Shown: piece after piece, positions 25,651 through 35,692 of the stretch
Layout of the letters: every line of letters starts with the position of its first letter
Position numbering within the stretch: the stretch's first letter is position 1
Assembly (NCBI RefSeq): GCF_041200145.1
Contig: NZ_CP165734.1
Coordinates: forward strand, 4,650,001 to 4,714,000
Direction: 5' to 3'
Length of the DNA stretch: 64,000 nt
Source of the DNA: Bradyrhizobium sp. LLZ17
GTDB taxonomy: Bacteria > Pseudomonadota > Alphaproteobacteria > Rhizobiales > Xanthobacteraceae
Notes under the pieces: generated by a model
Told to the model about the DNA's origin: nothing
Database searches by the model: none
What the model saw: only the letters and a program-made list of their open reading frames with translations
Made by a program: the position numbers and the translations under genes

Positions 25651-27204
25651 TTGTTCGACAATCTGTCGGAACGGCTTGGTGGCATTCTCGATCGTCTGAC
25701 GGGGCGCGGTGCGCTGACCGAAAAGGACGTCGATGCCGCGATGCGCGAGGTCCGCCGCGCGCTGCTGGAGGCCGACGTCGCGCTGGAGGTGGTGCGCAGC
25801 TTCACCGAACGCGTCCGCGAGCAGGCGATCGGCGCCACCGTCGTCAAGTCGGTGACGCCCGGCCAGATGGTGGTCAAGATCGTCCACGACGAGCTGATCA
25901 ACACGCTCGGCGCCGAAAGCCAGACCATCGACGTCAATTCCGTGCCGCCGGTGCCGATCATGATGGTCGGCCTGCAAGGCTCCGGCAAGACCACCACCAC
26001 CGCGAAGCTCGCCCGCCGCATGGTCCAGCGCGACAAGCGCAAGGTGCTGATGGCCTCGCTCGACGTCTATCGCCCGGCGGCGATGGAGCAGCTGGCCGTG
26101 CTCGGCCGCGATCTCGACATTCCGACGCTGCCGATCGTGGCCGGACAGCAGCCGGCGCAGATCGCGAAGCGTGCGCTGGAAGCCGGCAAGCTCGGCGGCT
26201 ACGACGTCGTGCTGCTCGACACCGCCGGCCGCACCACGCTCGACGAAGAGATGATGGCGGAAGCAGCAGCCATCAAGGCTGCCGCGAATCCGCATGAAGT
26301 GCTGCTGGTCGCCGACAGCCTCACCGGCCAGGACGCCGTCAATCTCGCCCGCGCCTTCGACGAGCGCGTCGGCCTCACCGGCATCGTGCTGACGCGTGTC
26401 GACGGCGACGGCCGGGGCGGCGCCGCGCTGTCGATGCGCGCCGTCACCGGCAAGCCGATCAAGCTGATCGGCACCGGTGAAAAGACCGACGCGCTGGAGG
26501 ATTTCCATCCCGACCGTATCGCGGGGCGCATCCTCGGCATGGGCGACGTCGTGTCGCTGGTCGAGCGCGCCGCCGCCAATATCGACGCCGAGAAGGCCGC
26601 GCGCACGGCCGAGCGCATGCGCAAGGGCCAGTTCGACCTCAACGACATGCGCGAGCAGCTGTTGCAGATGGCGAGCATGGGCGGCATCAGCGGTCTGATG
26701 GGCATGATGCCCGGCATCGCCAAGATGAAGAACCAGATCGCGGCCGCCGGCATCGACGACAAGATTCTGAAGCGCCAGGTCGCGGTGATCGATTCCATGA
26801 CGCGCGACGAGCGCCGGCATCCCGATCTGCTCAAGGCCAGCCGCAAGAAGCGCATCGCGGCGGGAAGCGGCCAGAGCGTCGAGCAGGTCAACAAGCTGCT
26901 GAAGATGCACCGGAACATGGCCGATATGATGAAGGCCATGGGCTCTGGCAAGCGCGGTCCGCTCGCCGGCATCGCGCAAGCCATGGGCTTTGGCGGCGGC
27001 ATGAAGCCGCCCTCGCCGGAAGAGATGAAGGCCTTGCAGGACAAGATGCAGGGTGGTGGCGGCCAGGGCCTGCCCAGCCTGCCGAAGGATCTGCCGCCTG
27101 GCCTGCGCCAGGGCCTCCCGAATGTGCCGGGGCTCACGGGCCTCAGCAACAAGCCGACCCTGCCCGGGCTCGGCGGCTTTCCCGGACTGGGGAAGAAGAA
27201 GTGA
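25651..27204 (+). CDS. ffh: Signal recognition particle protein Ffh
   Basis: A 517-residue SRP54 GTPase. The N domain starts [20 protein letters not shown], the G domain has [11 protein letters not shown] at 107-117, [15 protein letters not shown] and [15 protein letters not shown], and the M domain has the methionine-rich [19 protein letters not shown] followed by a Gly/Pro/Lys tail ending LGKKK. The start is TTG at 25651: the family begins at this Phe-Asp-Asn, AAGGGA lies upstream, and no ATG fits. An upstream in-frame extension would translate the family A repeat. It is the first gene of a translation/secretion operon with rpsP; SRP RNA itself was not found in the window. Confidence 0.96.
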   Translation: MFDNLSERLGGILDRLTGRGALTEKDVDAAMREVRRALLEADVALEVVRSFTERVREQAIGATVVKSVTPGQMVVKIVHDELINTLGAESQTIDVNSVPPVPIMMVGLQGSGKTTTTAKLARRMVQRDKRKVLMASLDVYRPAAMEQLAVLGRDLDIPTLPIVAGQQPAQIAKRALEAGKLGGYDVVLLDTAGRTTLDEEMMAEAAAIKAAANPHEVLLVADSLTGQDAVNLARAFDERVGLTGIVLTRVDGDGRGGAALSMRAVTGKPIKLIGTGEKTDALEDFHPDRIAGRILGMGDVVSLVERAAANIDAEKAARTAERMRKGQFDLNDMREQLLQMASMGGISGLMGMMPGIAKMKNQIAAAGIDDKILKRQVAVIDSMTRDERRHPDLLKASRKKRIAAGSGQSVEQVNKLLKMHRNMADMMKAMGSGKRGPLAGIAQAMGFGGGMKPPSPEEMKALQDKMQGGGGQGLPSLPKDLPPGLRQGLPNVPGLTGLSNKPTLPGLGGFPGLGKKK

Positions 27205-27219
27205 GGGCATTCTCGCCTC

Positions 27220-27323
27220 GTCATTCCGGGGCGCGCCGTCAGGCGCGAGCCCGGAATCCATTCCTTCGCGCGTATGCGGCGCGATGGATTCCGGGCTCGC
27301 GCTTCGCGCGCCCCGGAATGACG
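27220..27323. repeat. Dispersed palindromic repeat, family D, copy 2, between ffh and rpsP
   Basis: GTCATTCCGGGGCGCGCCGT..GAGCCCGGAATCCATTC and the inverted GATGGATTCCGGGCTCGCGC..CCCCGGAATGAC. It is an operon-internal copy about 40 bases before the rpsP start. Confidence 0.92.
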
Positions 27324-27361
27324 AACCAACCTTTGAATTAACAGCTACTCAGGAGAACCAG

Positions 27362-27694
27362 ATGTCCGTCGTTATCCGCCTCGCCCGTGCAGGCACCAAG
27401 AAGCGCCCCGTCTATCACGTCGTCGTCGCCGATCTGCGCTTTCCGCGCGATGGCCGCTTCATCGAGCGTCTCGGCTATTTCAATCCGCTCCTGCCGAAGG
27501 ACAACGAGACCCGGCTGAAGCTCGACATGGACAAGGTGAAAGCCTGGCTCGCCAAGGGCGCGCAGCCCTCGGACCGCGTGTCGCGCTTCCTCGATGCCGC
27601 CGGTGTCAAGAAGCGCGAAGCGCGCAACAACCCGGAAAAGGCCGTGCCGCGCAAGGAGCGCAAGGCGCAGGCCGAAGCCGCTGCGAAGGCCTGA
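27362..27694 (+). CDS. rpsP: 30S ribosomal protein S16
   Basis: A 110-residue bS16: [60 protein letters not shown], then a Lys/Arg/Ala-rich tail ([20 protein letters not shown]) that is longer than in E. coli but usual in this class. The AGGAGAACC ribosome site lies directly before the ATG at 27362. It binds 16S rRNA during 30S assembly; RimM, encoded just downstream, acts in the same maturation step. Confidence 0.97.
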   Translation: MSVVIRLARAGTKKRPVYHVVVADLRFPRDGRFIERLGYFNPLLPKDNETRLKLDMDKVKAWLAKGAQPSDRVSRFLDAAGVKKREARNNPEKAVPRKERKAQAEAAAKA

Positions 27695-27703
27695 GGCTAA
27701 TCG

Positions 27704-28261
27704 ATGCCGGCGCTGATCTGCGTCGCGCGGATCGGCGCCGCGCATGGCGTGCGCGGCGCGGTCAAATTGTGGACCTTCACCGAAGATCCCTTTGCCATCA
27801 GGCACTACGGTCCGCTTTCGACCAAGGACGGCAAGCGCCAGTTCGAGCTGGCGCAGGCCCGCGAAGCCAAGGATCATCTGGTCGCGACCTTCAAGGGCGT
27901 CACGACCCGCGATGAGGCCGAGCGCCTCAACGGCATCGAGCTCTACATCGCGCGTGAAAAACTGCCCGCGACCGACGAGGGCGAATATTATCACACCGAT
28001 CTGATCGGGCTCACCGCTGTCACCACGGCGGGCGATGCGCTCGGCCGCGTGCTCGCGATCCACAATTTCGGCGCCGGCGACATCATCGAGATCGCGCCCC
28101 CCAAAGGCACGACGATGCTGCTGCCGTTCACCAATGCTGTGGTGCCGGAGGTTGATCTCGCCGGCGGCCGCGTCGTCATCGCGCTGCCGCAGGAGATCGA
28201 GGGTGACGAGCGGAACGACAATCCCTCCCCGGGTCGTCCCGGCGAAAGCCGGGACCCATAA
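27704..28261 (+). CDS. rimM: Ribosome maturation factor RimM, with a repeat-derived C-terminal tail
   Basis: A 185-residue RimM needed for maturation of the 30S head. The N-terminal barrel is [30 protein letters not shown] and [20 protein letters not shown]; the PRC-barrel half begins [20 protein letters not shown] and ends [20 protein letters not shown]. The last ten or so residues ([12 protein letters not shown]) are translated from the left arm of a family C repeat starting at 28233, and the stop is inside that repeat. Natural RimM proteins end near the GDE block, so the tail is a late addition. It follows rpsP by nine bases. Confidence 0.95.
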   Translation: MPALICVARIGAAHGVRGAVKLWTFTEDPFAIRHYGPLSTKDGKRQFELAQAREAKDHLVATFKGVTTRDEAERLNGIELYIAREKLPATDEGEYYHTDLIGLTAVTTAGDALGRVLAIHNFGAGDIIEIAPPKGTTMLLPFTNAVVPEVDLAGGRVVIALPQEIEGDERNDNPSPGRPGESRDP

Positions 28262-28374
28262 CCACAGGCCCTGGTTTTTGGCTAAACTGGTGGCTCCGAT
28301 CATCGCAACACGAAGTGCGGTGTTTATGGGTCCCGGATCTGCGCTCCGCTTCGCTGCGCTTGTCCGGGACGACG
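28233..28374. repeat. Dispersed palindromic repeat, family C, copy 3, overlapping the rimM 3' end
   Basis: GTCGTCCCGGCGAAAGCCGG followed by GACCCATAACCACAG, and the inverted ATGGGTCCCGGATCTGCGCT..GTCCGGGACGAC. The left arm encodes the end of RimM; the right arm ends about 14 bases before the trmD start. Confidence 0.93.
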
Positions 28375-28387
28375 AGACTAGGATGCT

Positions 28388-29131
28388 ATGACCAACCCCC
28401 CACCCTGGCGCGCGACGGTGCTGACGCTGTTTCCGGAGATGTTTCCGGGGCCGCTTGGCGTCAGCCTGGCCGGACGGGCGCTGGCCTCCGGCCTCTGGGA
28501 GATCGAGGCGCGGGACATCCGGGCCTCCGCCACCGATCGCCACCGCAGCGTTGACGACACCCCGGCCGGCGGTGGCCCGGGCATGGTGCTGCGGGCCGAC
28601 GTTCTGGCGGCGGCGATCGACGCAGCAGAGACCGGGTCCGACCGACCCCGCCTGCTGATGAGCCCGCGCGGTCGGCCATTGACCCAGGCACGCGTCACGG
28701 AGCTGGCCCAGGGCCCCGGCCCCCTGATCGTCTGCGGGCGGTTCGAGGGGATCGACCAGCGGGTGATCGATGCACGGCGCCTTGAGGAGGTCTCGATCGG
28801 CGATTACGTGCTGTCCGGCGGCGAAATCGCGGCGCTGGCGCTGATCGACGCCTGCGTCCGGCTGCTGCCGGGGGTGATGGGCAAGGAAGCCTCTGGAACC
28901 GAAGAGAGCTTCTCCGACGATCTCCTTGAATACCCCCAATATACCCGTCCGCAGCTGTTCGAGGGGGTTCCGATCCCGGAGATCCTGACCTCCGGCGACC
29001 ATGCCAAGGTGGCAACCTGGCGGCGGGCGGAATCCGAGGCCCTGACGGCGGCCCGGCGGCCGGATTTGTGGGCGAAAGCCCCGAATCGGCCCGGACGTCA
29101 AAAAACGCCAAAAAACAAGACAGACGGGTGA
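28388..29131 (+). CDS. trmD: tRNA (guanine(37)-N1)-methyltransferase
   Basis: A 247-residue SPOUT methyltransferase that makes m1G37 and prevents frameshifting. The N-terminus is [20 protein letters not shown]; the knot region has [40 protein letters not shown] and the SAM-binding [20 protein letters not shown]; then [20 protein letters not shown] and the C-terminal [20 protein letters not shown]. Length and motifs are complete. It lies between rimM and rplS in the usual order. Confidence 0.97.
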   Translation: MTNPPPWRATVLTLFPEMFPGPLGVSLAGRALASGLWEIEARDIRASATDRHRSVDDTPAGGGPGMVLRADVLAAAIDAAETGSDRPRLLMSPRGRPLTQARVTELAQGPGPLIVCGRFEGIDQRVIDARRLEEVSIGDYVLSGGEIAALALIDACVRLLPGVMGKEASGTEESFSDDLLEYPQYTRPQLFEGVPIPEILTSGDHAKVATWRRAESEALTAARRPDLWAKAPNRPGRQKTPKNKTDG

Positions 29132-29240
29132 CAAACGGTCCAGCTTGCCTTATAGCAGCGCCAAATCCGCAAGAGCTGGATAAACGAATTTCGCGCAGCC
29201 CCCGTTTCCTAAGGCTGGGCGCGCCGATGGAGATTTACCC

Positions 29241-29624
29241 ATGAACCTGATCCAACAGCTCGAAAAAGAGCAATTCGACAAGCTCTCCGCCGGCAAGGAG
29301 ATCCCGGAGTTCGGTCCCGGCGATACCGTGATCGTCAACGTGAAGGTGGTCGAAGGCGACCGCACCCGCGTGCAGGCCTATGAAGGCGTCTGCATCGGCC
29401 GTTCCGGCGGTGGCCTCAACGAGAGCTTCACCGTGCGCAAGATTTCGTATGGCGAGGGCGTCGAGCGCGTGTTCCCGGTGATGTCACCGATGATCGACTC
29501 GATCAAGGTGGTGCGCCGCGGCAAGGTGCGTCGCGCCAAGCTCTATTATCTCCGCAACCTTCGCGGCAAGTCGGCCCGCATCGTCGAGAAGAAGCAGGAC
29601 CGCCCCACCGCCGTCAACGAGTAA
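29241..29624 (+). CDS. rplS: 50S ribosomal protein L19
   Basis: A 127-residue bL19: [60 protein letters not shown], and [20 protein letters not shown]. It lies at the 30S/50S interface. The last gene of the ffh operon, it is followed by a strong terminator. The 109 bases before it after trmD hold no gene and no structure that I can tie to a known leader. Confidence 0.97.
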   Translation: MNLIQQLEKEQFDKLSAGKEIPEFGPGDTVIVNVKVVEGDRTRVQAYEGVCIGRSGGGLNESFTVRKISYGEGVERVFPVMSPMIDSIKVVRRGKVRRAKLYYLRNLRGKSARIVEKKQDRPTAVNE

Positions 29625-29647
29625 GCTCCGCTTACAGACGAGTTTCG

Positions 29648-29678
29648 AAAAGCGCGGGGCCAAAGCCCGCGCTTTTTT
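29648..29678 (+). terminator. Rho-independent terminator after rplS
   Basis: AAAGCGCGGG and CCCGCGCTTT pair around GCCAAAG, with a run of six T; 25 bases past the rplS stop. It closes the ffh-rplS operon. Confidence 0.93.
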
Positions 29679-29692
29679 GTTTGGCCTCCACC

Positions 29693-29778
29693 GTCATTGC
29701 GAGCGCAGTGAAGCAATCCAGAATCGTTCGGCGGAGGGATTCTGGATTGCTTCCTCGCAAGAGCGCCTCGCGATGACG
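29693..29778. repeat. Dispersed palindromic repeat, family E, copy 1
   Basis: GTCATTGCGAGCGCAGTGAA with GCAATCCAGAATC and the inverted GATTCTGGATTGCTTCCTCG..CGCGATGACGA. Copies are at 47235 and 49767. The rest of the 410-base gap before leuC (29779-30035) shows no supported gene. Confidence 0.9.
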
Positions 29779-30035
29779 ATCGTCGAAGCCTCTCGCGCTT
29801 TCACCGCTGCGTGCTATATAATCTCTAGAATGTTTCCAGATCTGACCAGCCTCTCCTCCGCCACGCGCATCGTCATCGACGATCGCTCGCGCTTGCCTGG
29901 CCGGTTCTTCGGACGCTTCGCGACTTCGGCAACGTCAGAGCTTAGTCCCGCAGCCTGAAGGCTGCGCTGAAGACAACCATGTTGCCCCGCGCCACCCGCG
30001 CTCATCGCTGACACACATTCCCGGAGCTGACGCTC

Positions 30036-31442
<1,407 letters not shown>

Positions 31443-31503
31443 GCCACTCGCCTGCAATTTGAACGAAAGCGGCAAACCGCCGTTAAGGGGCGTCGCCCAC
31501 ATT

Positions 31504-31531
31504 GCATCCTCGCGACGGTTCGCGAGGATGC
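31504..31531 (+). promoter_or_regulatory. Perfect 12-bp hairpin covering the ribosome site of the next small gene
   Basis: GCATCCTCGCGA and TCGCGAGGATGC pair perfectly around a CGGT tetraloop, ending three bases before the ATG at 31535. The GAGG that would serve as ribosome site is within the 3' arm. No T run follows, so a terminator is less likely than a translational control element. Confidence 0.6.
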
Positions 31532-31534
31532 GCC

Positions 31535-31744
31535 ATGGCCAACAAGCCTGAATATGTCGATCTGATCAGCGCGGCGACCCGCCAGCACCGGCGGCGTGCA
31601 GCGCCGTTGCGCGTCGTCGCCGAGCCTGAGATCGAAGAGACCTCGCGACTGAGCCGCTGGCCGCCGGCGATGTTCAAGCAGTGGAAGCTCGACAACCTGA
31701 TGCGGTGGAAACCGGCGTCGTGGAAGCTGAGGGATTGGCTCTGA
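31535..31744 (+). CDS. Small basic tryptophan-rich protein of unknown function
   Basis: A 69-residue protein, MANKPEYVDLISAATRQHRR, a basic/acidic middle and a C-terminus SRLSRWPPAMFKQWKLDNLM then RWKPASWKLRDWL, with five Trp in the last 30 residues. It has no signal peptide or obvious membrane span; the tail could be an amphipathic membrane-binding helix. It is preceded by a perfect hairpin over its ribosome site and followed by a good terminator, which supports a real short transcript. I do not recognise the family. Confidence 0.6.
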   Translation: MANKPEYVDLISAATRQHRRRAAPLRVVAEPEIEETSRLSRWPPAMFKQWKLDNLMRWKPASWKLRDWL

Positions 31745-31758
31745 GCCGCGCGATGAAC

Positions 31759-31785
31759 AAAGGGCGCCCAACGACGCCCTTTTCA
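31759..31785 (+). terminator. Terminator hairpin, probably bidirectional
   Basis: AAAGGGCG and CGCCCTTT around CCCAACGA, with T on the plus side and A on the other, between the convergent small gene (stop 31744) and the Gly/His-rich gene (stop 31805). Confidence 0.8.
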
Positions 31786-31804
31786 TTTCGCTTGCTATGC
31801 CTGC

Positions 31805-32368
31805 TCACCAATAGCGGTACGGATGATGCCAGCGGTGCCAATGGTGCCAGTGGCAAATGCGGCGCGGGCCGTAATAGGTCCAGATGATCCGGCAGCGGCG
31901 CGGATAGTGATAGTAGGGATAGTAGCCGCCGTAGAAGCGCCGATGGAAGTGGCGATGCCCGTAGAAGGAAGGGCGATAGCCGCCGTAACGGTGGAATCCG
32001 CCGTAGTGGCGGAATCCGCCATAGCGATAACCACCGCCGTGAAAGACCGGCGCGGCACGGAAGCCGCCGGCATGGAAGCTGCCGCCGTGGAAGCCGCCGA
32101 AATGTGCGCCACCACCGTGGAAGCCACCACCACCGTGGAAACCGCCCCCGCCATGGAAGCCTCCACCACCATGTCCGCCGCCGCCGCCGTAACGAACTTG
32201 CGTCGTCATGTCGTCGGGCGCGACCTTCGCGGCCGGCAGCGCCGACGGATTGATCGGCGTCATCGCTTCAGCGCGACGCGCAGTCCCGGCCGACAGCATC
32301 AGCGTGGCGATGGCCGCAAGGCCGAGCAAGCGCATCGGGCTTGTCACGGCACTCAAAGTCTTCAGCAT
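31805..32368 (-). CDS. Secreted Gly/His/Tyr-rich protein of unknown function
   Basis: A 187-residue protein: signal peptide MLKTLSAVTSPMRLLGLAAI to about AEA, a short linker, then repeats of GGGGFHGGG (about five) from near residue 62, followed by a Tyr/His/Arg-rich part (YGGFRHYGGFHRYGGYRPSF) and ending with a Trp/His segment HWHHWHRWHHPYRYW. A start 19 codons upstream is possible, but ATG at 32368 has AGGGAGAG upstream and begins the signal peptide. Such composition suggests metal or polyanion binding at the envelope; this is not proven. It is the first of three small exported proteins between leuC and leuD. Confidence 0.75.
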   Translation of the reverse strand: MLKTLSAVTSPMRLLGLAAIATLMLSAGTARRAEAMTPINPSALPAAKVAPDDMTTQVRYGGGGGHGGGGFHGGGGFHGGGGFHGGGAHFGGFHGGSFHAGGFRAAPVFHGGGYRYGGFRHYGGFHRYGGYRPSFYGHRHFHRRFYGGYYPYYHYPRRCRIIWTYYGPRRICHWHHWHRWHHPYRYW

Positions 32369-32516
32369 GGAACTCTCCCTGAATCTGAACAGCGGAGTTG
32401 CGAGGCGCGTTTTATCTCGCGTCATCCCTGTTCATGCGCGGTCGCTCCCAAAGTGAAATAAAGACAGCGACGTGAATGCGTCATGAATGAACGACGCCCG
32501 CGCAGCGCGCGTCACG

Positions 32517-32780
32517 TCACCAAAACGGGCCGTAGCCGAACACGAACGGTGCGGGCACGCCGTAAGGATAGGGACGGTAATACACGGGCCGCGCGTAATA
32601 GTGCGGATCAGGACGCCGCGTGTATCGCGCGATGTCGTCGTATCGCGGATGTCGTCGTCCATCGAAAACCGCGCGCCCGGCGGAGGCGTCCGGCAGCTTC
32701 GTCACTCGCTGCACGGCGGACGCGTGCGGCAGGGCAGTCGCGAGCCCGGCAACGACGGCCAATGCGATCCATCTCGTCAT
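32517..32780 (-). CDS. Small secreted Tyr/Pro/Arg-rich protein
   Basis: An 87-residue protein with signal peptide MTRWIALAVVAGLATALPHA (cut after SA) and a mature part of 60-odd residues rich in Tyr, Pro and Arg (RPDPHYYARPVYYRPYPYGV) ending VFGYGPFW. A GGAGG ribosome site precedes the ATG. Transcribed in the same direction as its two neighbours, with about 30 bases to the upstream gene. Composition recalls short Tyr-rich envelope proteins of rhizobia; no function can be named. Confidence 0.62.
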   Translation of the reverse strand: MTRWIALAVVAGLATALPHASAVQRVTKLPDASAGRAVFDGRRHPRYDDIARYTRRPDPHYYARPVYYRPYPYGVPAPFVFGYGPFW

Positions 32781-32810
32781 CGCGACCTCCGCCCGCGCAC
32801 TGATTCCGGA

Positions 32811-33128
32811 TCAGCCCCGGCGCCAGTAGCAGCTCATACGCGGCACGATTACCGTGCCGCTCGGCCTGAATTCCTGCACATAGGTCGCGTTGCACTCGCG
32901 GACCGCATCGGGGCCGGGGTTGTAGCGGGGATAGACGCCGTCCGGGCTATAATAGGGGGTGACGCGCAGGCGGGTCCGGGACCGCGTGCGCGGGGTGTCC
33001 GGTGAGCCGGCCTGGGCCAACCGCATTTCAGGCGCGGCCGCCTGGGCTTCGGCGTAGCTTGGGGCGCCGACAAAAAAAGTCGAAAACAACCCCATGCACA
33101 GTAGCGTCAGCGCTGTTTTCGCTCGCAT
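32811..33128 (-). CDS. Small secreted protein of unknown function
   Basis: A 105-residue protein with signal peptide MRAKTALTLLCMGLFSTFFV (cut near YAEAQ). The mature part has an Arg/Thr-rich start (TPRTRSRTRLRVTPYYSPDG), then YPRYNPGPDAVRECNATYVQ and EFRPSGTVIVPRMSCYWRRG; the two Cys could form a disulfide. A Met four codons upstream is an alternative start. With the two genes downstream on the same strand it forms a likely unit of envelope proteins. It overlaps nothing on the other strand that is supported. Confidence 0.65.
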   Translation of the reverse strand: MRAKTALTLLCMGLFSTFFVGAPSYAEAQAAAPEMRLAQAGSPDTPRTRSRTRLRVTPYYSPDGVYPRYNPGPDAVRECNATYVQEFRPSGTVIVPRMSCYWRRG

Positions 33129-33250
33129 TTTACCGCCCACCTGAAACGTCCATCCGAGGCCCCACGCTCCCCGTTTTGGCGGCGCCCGTCAACCTCGCCG
33201 CGCTTATAATGGCGGATGCATCGCCGCGGAACCCGGGCTATGAGGAGCGC

Positions 33251-33649
33251 ATGTGGACAGACCTGAAAGCGCCCCCGCTGGCCGAGATGGAAGCGACGGC
33301 GCACGACATCTTCGAGCGCCTGCCGGCGGAATTTCGCGGCCTCTGCGACGGCCTGATCATCCGCGTCGACGACTTCCCGACCGAGGAGGTCCTGGACGAG
33401 ATGGACTGCGAGAGCGAGTTCGACCTGCTCGGCCTGTTCCAGGGCGTCGGCCTGCCCCAGCAGAGCCTTGGCGACGTGGCGCGGCTGCCCAACATGGTTT
33501 GGCTCTACCGGCGGCCGATTCTGGACTACTGGGCCGAGCACGACGAGAGCCTCGGCCATATCGTCCGGCACGTCCTGATCCACGAGATCGGCCACCATTT
33601 CGGCCTCTCGGATGACGATATGGCCGCGATCGAGGCGCAAGCGGAGTAG
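33251..33649 (+). CDS. Zincin-like metallopeptidase family protein (DUF1025/COG3824 type)
   Basis: A 132-residue minimal zinc peptidase: MWTDLKAPPLAEMEATAHDI, FERLPAEFRG, GLIIRVDDFPTEEVLDEM, ELLGLFQG-like segment, MVWLYRRPILDYW and the HExxH motif in HVLIHEIGHHFGLSDDDMAA. Its length and one-domain layout match the family. I chose the ATG at 33251 because a consensus -10 box TATAAT at 33205-33210 would place the transcript start before it and after the alternative ATG at 33209; GAGGAG lies 3 bases upstream. The substrate and even proteolytic activity are unknown. Confidence 0.85.
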   Translation: MWTDLKAPPLAEMEATAHDIFERLPAEFRGLCDGLIIRVDDFPTEEVLDEMDCESEFDLLGLFQGVGLPQQSLGDVARLPNMVWLYRRPILDYWAEHDESLGHIVRHVLIHEIGHHFGLSDDDMAAIEAQAE

Positions 33650-33690
33650 AGCGAAGGAGAGGGATTGTCGATCGAGCGGCGGGCTCGCTG

Positions 33691-33840
33691 CACCTCTCCC
33701 GCTTGCGGGAGAGGTCGGTGCGTCCGGGCGATGCGAAGCATCGTCCCGCGCGCCGGGTGAGGGCTTTCTCCTCTGGGGAGTCTCTCTGTGGAGGCAACCC
33801 TCTCCCCGACCCTCTCCCGCAAGCGGGAGAGGGGGCGCAC
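33691..33840. repeat. Dispersed repeat, family F, copy 2
   Basis: CACCTCTCCCGCTTGCGGGA..GGGTGAGGGCTTTCTCC and the far end CCTCTCCCGCAAGCGGGAGA, in the 300-base gap before leuD. Confidence 0.9.
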
Positions 33841-33951
33841 CTCGTCCGCGACGTGTAGAGAAGCAGATGAGCCCTGCCGAATTCGGCCTAGGATTCGCTC
33901 CCCGTTCGCGATAAATACGCGGTCCCTAGACCACCCCGGGAAAGCGCAACC

Positions 33952-34557
33952 ATGGACAAGTTCACCACGCTGGAAGGCGTCGCGGCGCCGCTGAAGATCA
34001 TCAATGTCGACACCGACATGATCATTCCGAAGCAGTACCTCAAGACCATCAAGCGCACCGGCCTTGGCAAGGGGCTGTTCTCCGAGCAGCGCTACAAGGA
34101 TGACGGCAGCGAGAACCCTGATTTCGTCCTCAACCAGCCCGCCTATCGCAATTCCAAGGTGCTGGTCGCCGGCGACAATTTCGGCTGCGGCTCGAGCCGT
34201 GAGCACGCGCCCTGGGCGCTGCTCGATTTCGGCATCCGCTGCGTGATCTCGACCTCGTTCGGCGACATCTTCTACAACAACTGCTTCAAAAACGGCATTC
34301 TGCCGATCCGCGTCTCGCAGGAAGACCTCGACAAGCTGTTCGACGACGCCGAACGCGGCGCCAACGCGACGTTGACGATCGACCTGCCGAACCAGGAAAT
34401 CCGCGGTCCCGATGGCGGCACGGTCAAGTTCGAGATCGATCCGTTCCGCAAGCACTGCCTGATGAACGGCCTCGACGACATCGGCCTGACGATGGAGAAG
34501 AAGGCCTCGATCGACACCTATGAGGAGAAACTCAAGCGCGAGCGCGCCTGGGCCTGA
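33952..34557 (+). CDS. leuD: 3-isopropylmalate dehydratase small subunit
   Basis: A 201-residue LeuD, the swivel domain of isopropylmalate isomerase: [40 protein letters not shown], and the signature [20 protein letters not shown], then [15 protein letters not shown] and [20 protein letters not shown]. Length is normal. It is a single gene ended by its own terminator, so it is not cotranscribed with leuC. Confidence 0.97.
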   Translation: MDKFTTLEGVAAPLKIINVDTDMIIPKQYLKTIKRTGLGKGLFSEQRYKDDGSENPDFVLNQPAYRNSKVLVAGDNFGCGSSREHAPWALLDFGIRCVISTSFGDIFYNNCFKNGILPIRVSQEDLDKLFDDAERGANATLTIDLPNQEIRGPDGGTVKFEIDPFRKHCLMNGLDDIGLTMEKKASIDTYEEKLKRERAWA

Positions 34558-34575
34558 TCTCAAGTTTTTGTTTGA

Positions 34576-34606
34576 GCCCCGGTGCTGACAGCGCCGGGGC
34601 TTTTTC
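34576..34606 (+). terminator. Rho-independent terminator after leuD
   Basis: GCCCCGGTGC and GCGCCGGGGC pair (one T-G pair) around TGACA and run into five T; 19 bases after the stop. Confidence 0.92.
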
Positions 34607-34638
34607 TTTGTCAGCGTTGTCCTCTATAGCTTGCGCCC

Positions 34639-35424
34639 ATGCTGCCTGACATCGTCACCTTCTGGCACGGCCCGATGGACGCCCTGCGCCAGACCTGTCT
34701 GCGCTCGCAGCTGGCTGCCGGCCACAAGGTCACGGTCTACAGTTTCGACACCATTCCCGGCCTGCCCGCGGGCATCGGCAACGCGGACGCCGAGGCGATC
34801 CTGCCGCATGCGTTCTCCGAACGATTGCGACCGCCGCAGCCGGACGGCAGCTGGCGCGACTGGACCACGCTTCAGTTCAGCGACTTCTTCCGCATGAAGC
34901 TGATGGCGAAGGGCCTCGGTCTCTGGCTCGATGCCGACGTGCTGCTGCTCAAGCCCGTCGAGATCGATCCGGCAAAGCCCTATTTCGCGTGGGAGCGGCC
35001 GCGCCAGCTCGGCAATTCCGTGATCTACCTTCCGCCTGGGCATGGCATCGTTGCCGCCTTCGAAGAGCTGATGGAGCAGGAGGAGCTGACACCGAACTGG
35101 CTGTCGCTGCGCCATCGCGTCACGTTTGCGATGCGCCGCCTGCGCGGCGGCTCGAACCGCCTCTCCGACATCCGCGTCGCGATCTTCGGGCCGGCGGCAC
35201 TCACCGCGCTCGCGCGCCGCACCGGCGAGCTGCACTGCGCATTGCCGAAGCAATCGTTCTACGCCGTGCATGCTGAGCCAAAACTGTTCTTCGATCCCTC
35301 GAGCTATCTCGGCCTCGTCACCGACCGCGACATCATCGGCCTGCACATCTCGCCCAAGGGCCGCGGCGGCGAGAAACCGATCCCGGGCAGCCTGTATGCG
35401 TGGGCGACGGAGCGGTTTGGGTAG
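34639..35424 (+). CDS. Glycosyltransferase with DxD motif (GT32/A4GALT-like)
   Basis: A 261-residue cytosolic-looking transferase of the capsular polysaccharide / alpha-1,4-galactosyl type. Seen: LPDIVTFWHGPMDALRQTCL, VTVYSFDTIPGLPAGI, FSDFFRMKLMAKGLGLWLDA with the DxD (DAD) motif that binds metal and nucleotide sugar, then a C-terminal SFYAVHAEPKLFFDPSSYLG and IGLHISPKGRGG. No signal peptide is present. It is a lone gene; the sugar donor and acceptor are unknown. The start ATG at 34639 follows a short spacer from the leuD terminator. Confidence 0.82.
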   Translation: MLPDIVTFWHGPMDALRQTCLRSQLAAGHKVTVYSFDTIPGLPAGIGNADAEAILPHAFSERLRPPQPDGSWRDWTTLQFSDFFRMKLMAKGLGLWLDADVLLLKPVEIDPAKPYFAWERPRQLGNSVIYLPPGHGIVAAFEELMEQEELTPNWLSLRHRVTFAMRRLRGGSNRLSDIRVAIFGPAALTALARRTGELHCALPKQSFYAVHAEPKLFFDPSSYLGLVTDRDIIGLHISPKGRGGEKPIPGSLYAWATERFG

Positions 35425-35437
35425 CTCCGGCGCAAGG

Positions 35438-35590
35438 TGCGCCCCCTCGCCCGCTTGCGGGAGAGGGTTGGGGAGAGGGTGTCTCCACAACGGGACAATC
35501 CCGAGAGGCGAAAACCCTCACCCGGCGCGCGGGACGATGCTTCGCATCGCCCGGACGGCGCGACCTCTCCCGCAAGCGGGAGAGGTGCGG
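35438..35590. repeat. Dispersed repeat, family F, copy 3
   Basis: TGCGCCCCCTCGCCCGCTTG..GGGAGAGGG and the inverted end CCTCTCCCGCAAGCGGGAGA, with CCCTCACCCGGCGCGCGGGA between them. It is in inverted orientation relative to copy 2. Confidence 0.88.
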
Positions 35591-35692
35591 CGGAGGCCGC
35601 GGCGGCATTATCGCTATTTGATCCAGCGCAACGCGCTCCTGCATCATTGTGCCTAACCTTGCTCCAATACCGCGATCCGAATGGAGCTTCGC

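Noticed and set aside
25570..27261. Open frame of 563 codons opposite ffh
   Set aside because: Antisense shadow of a complete SRP54 protein.
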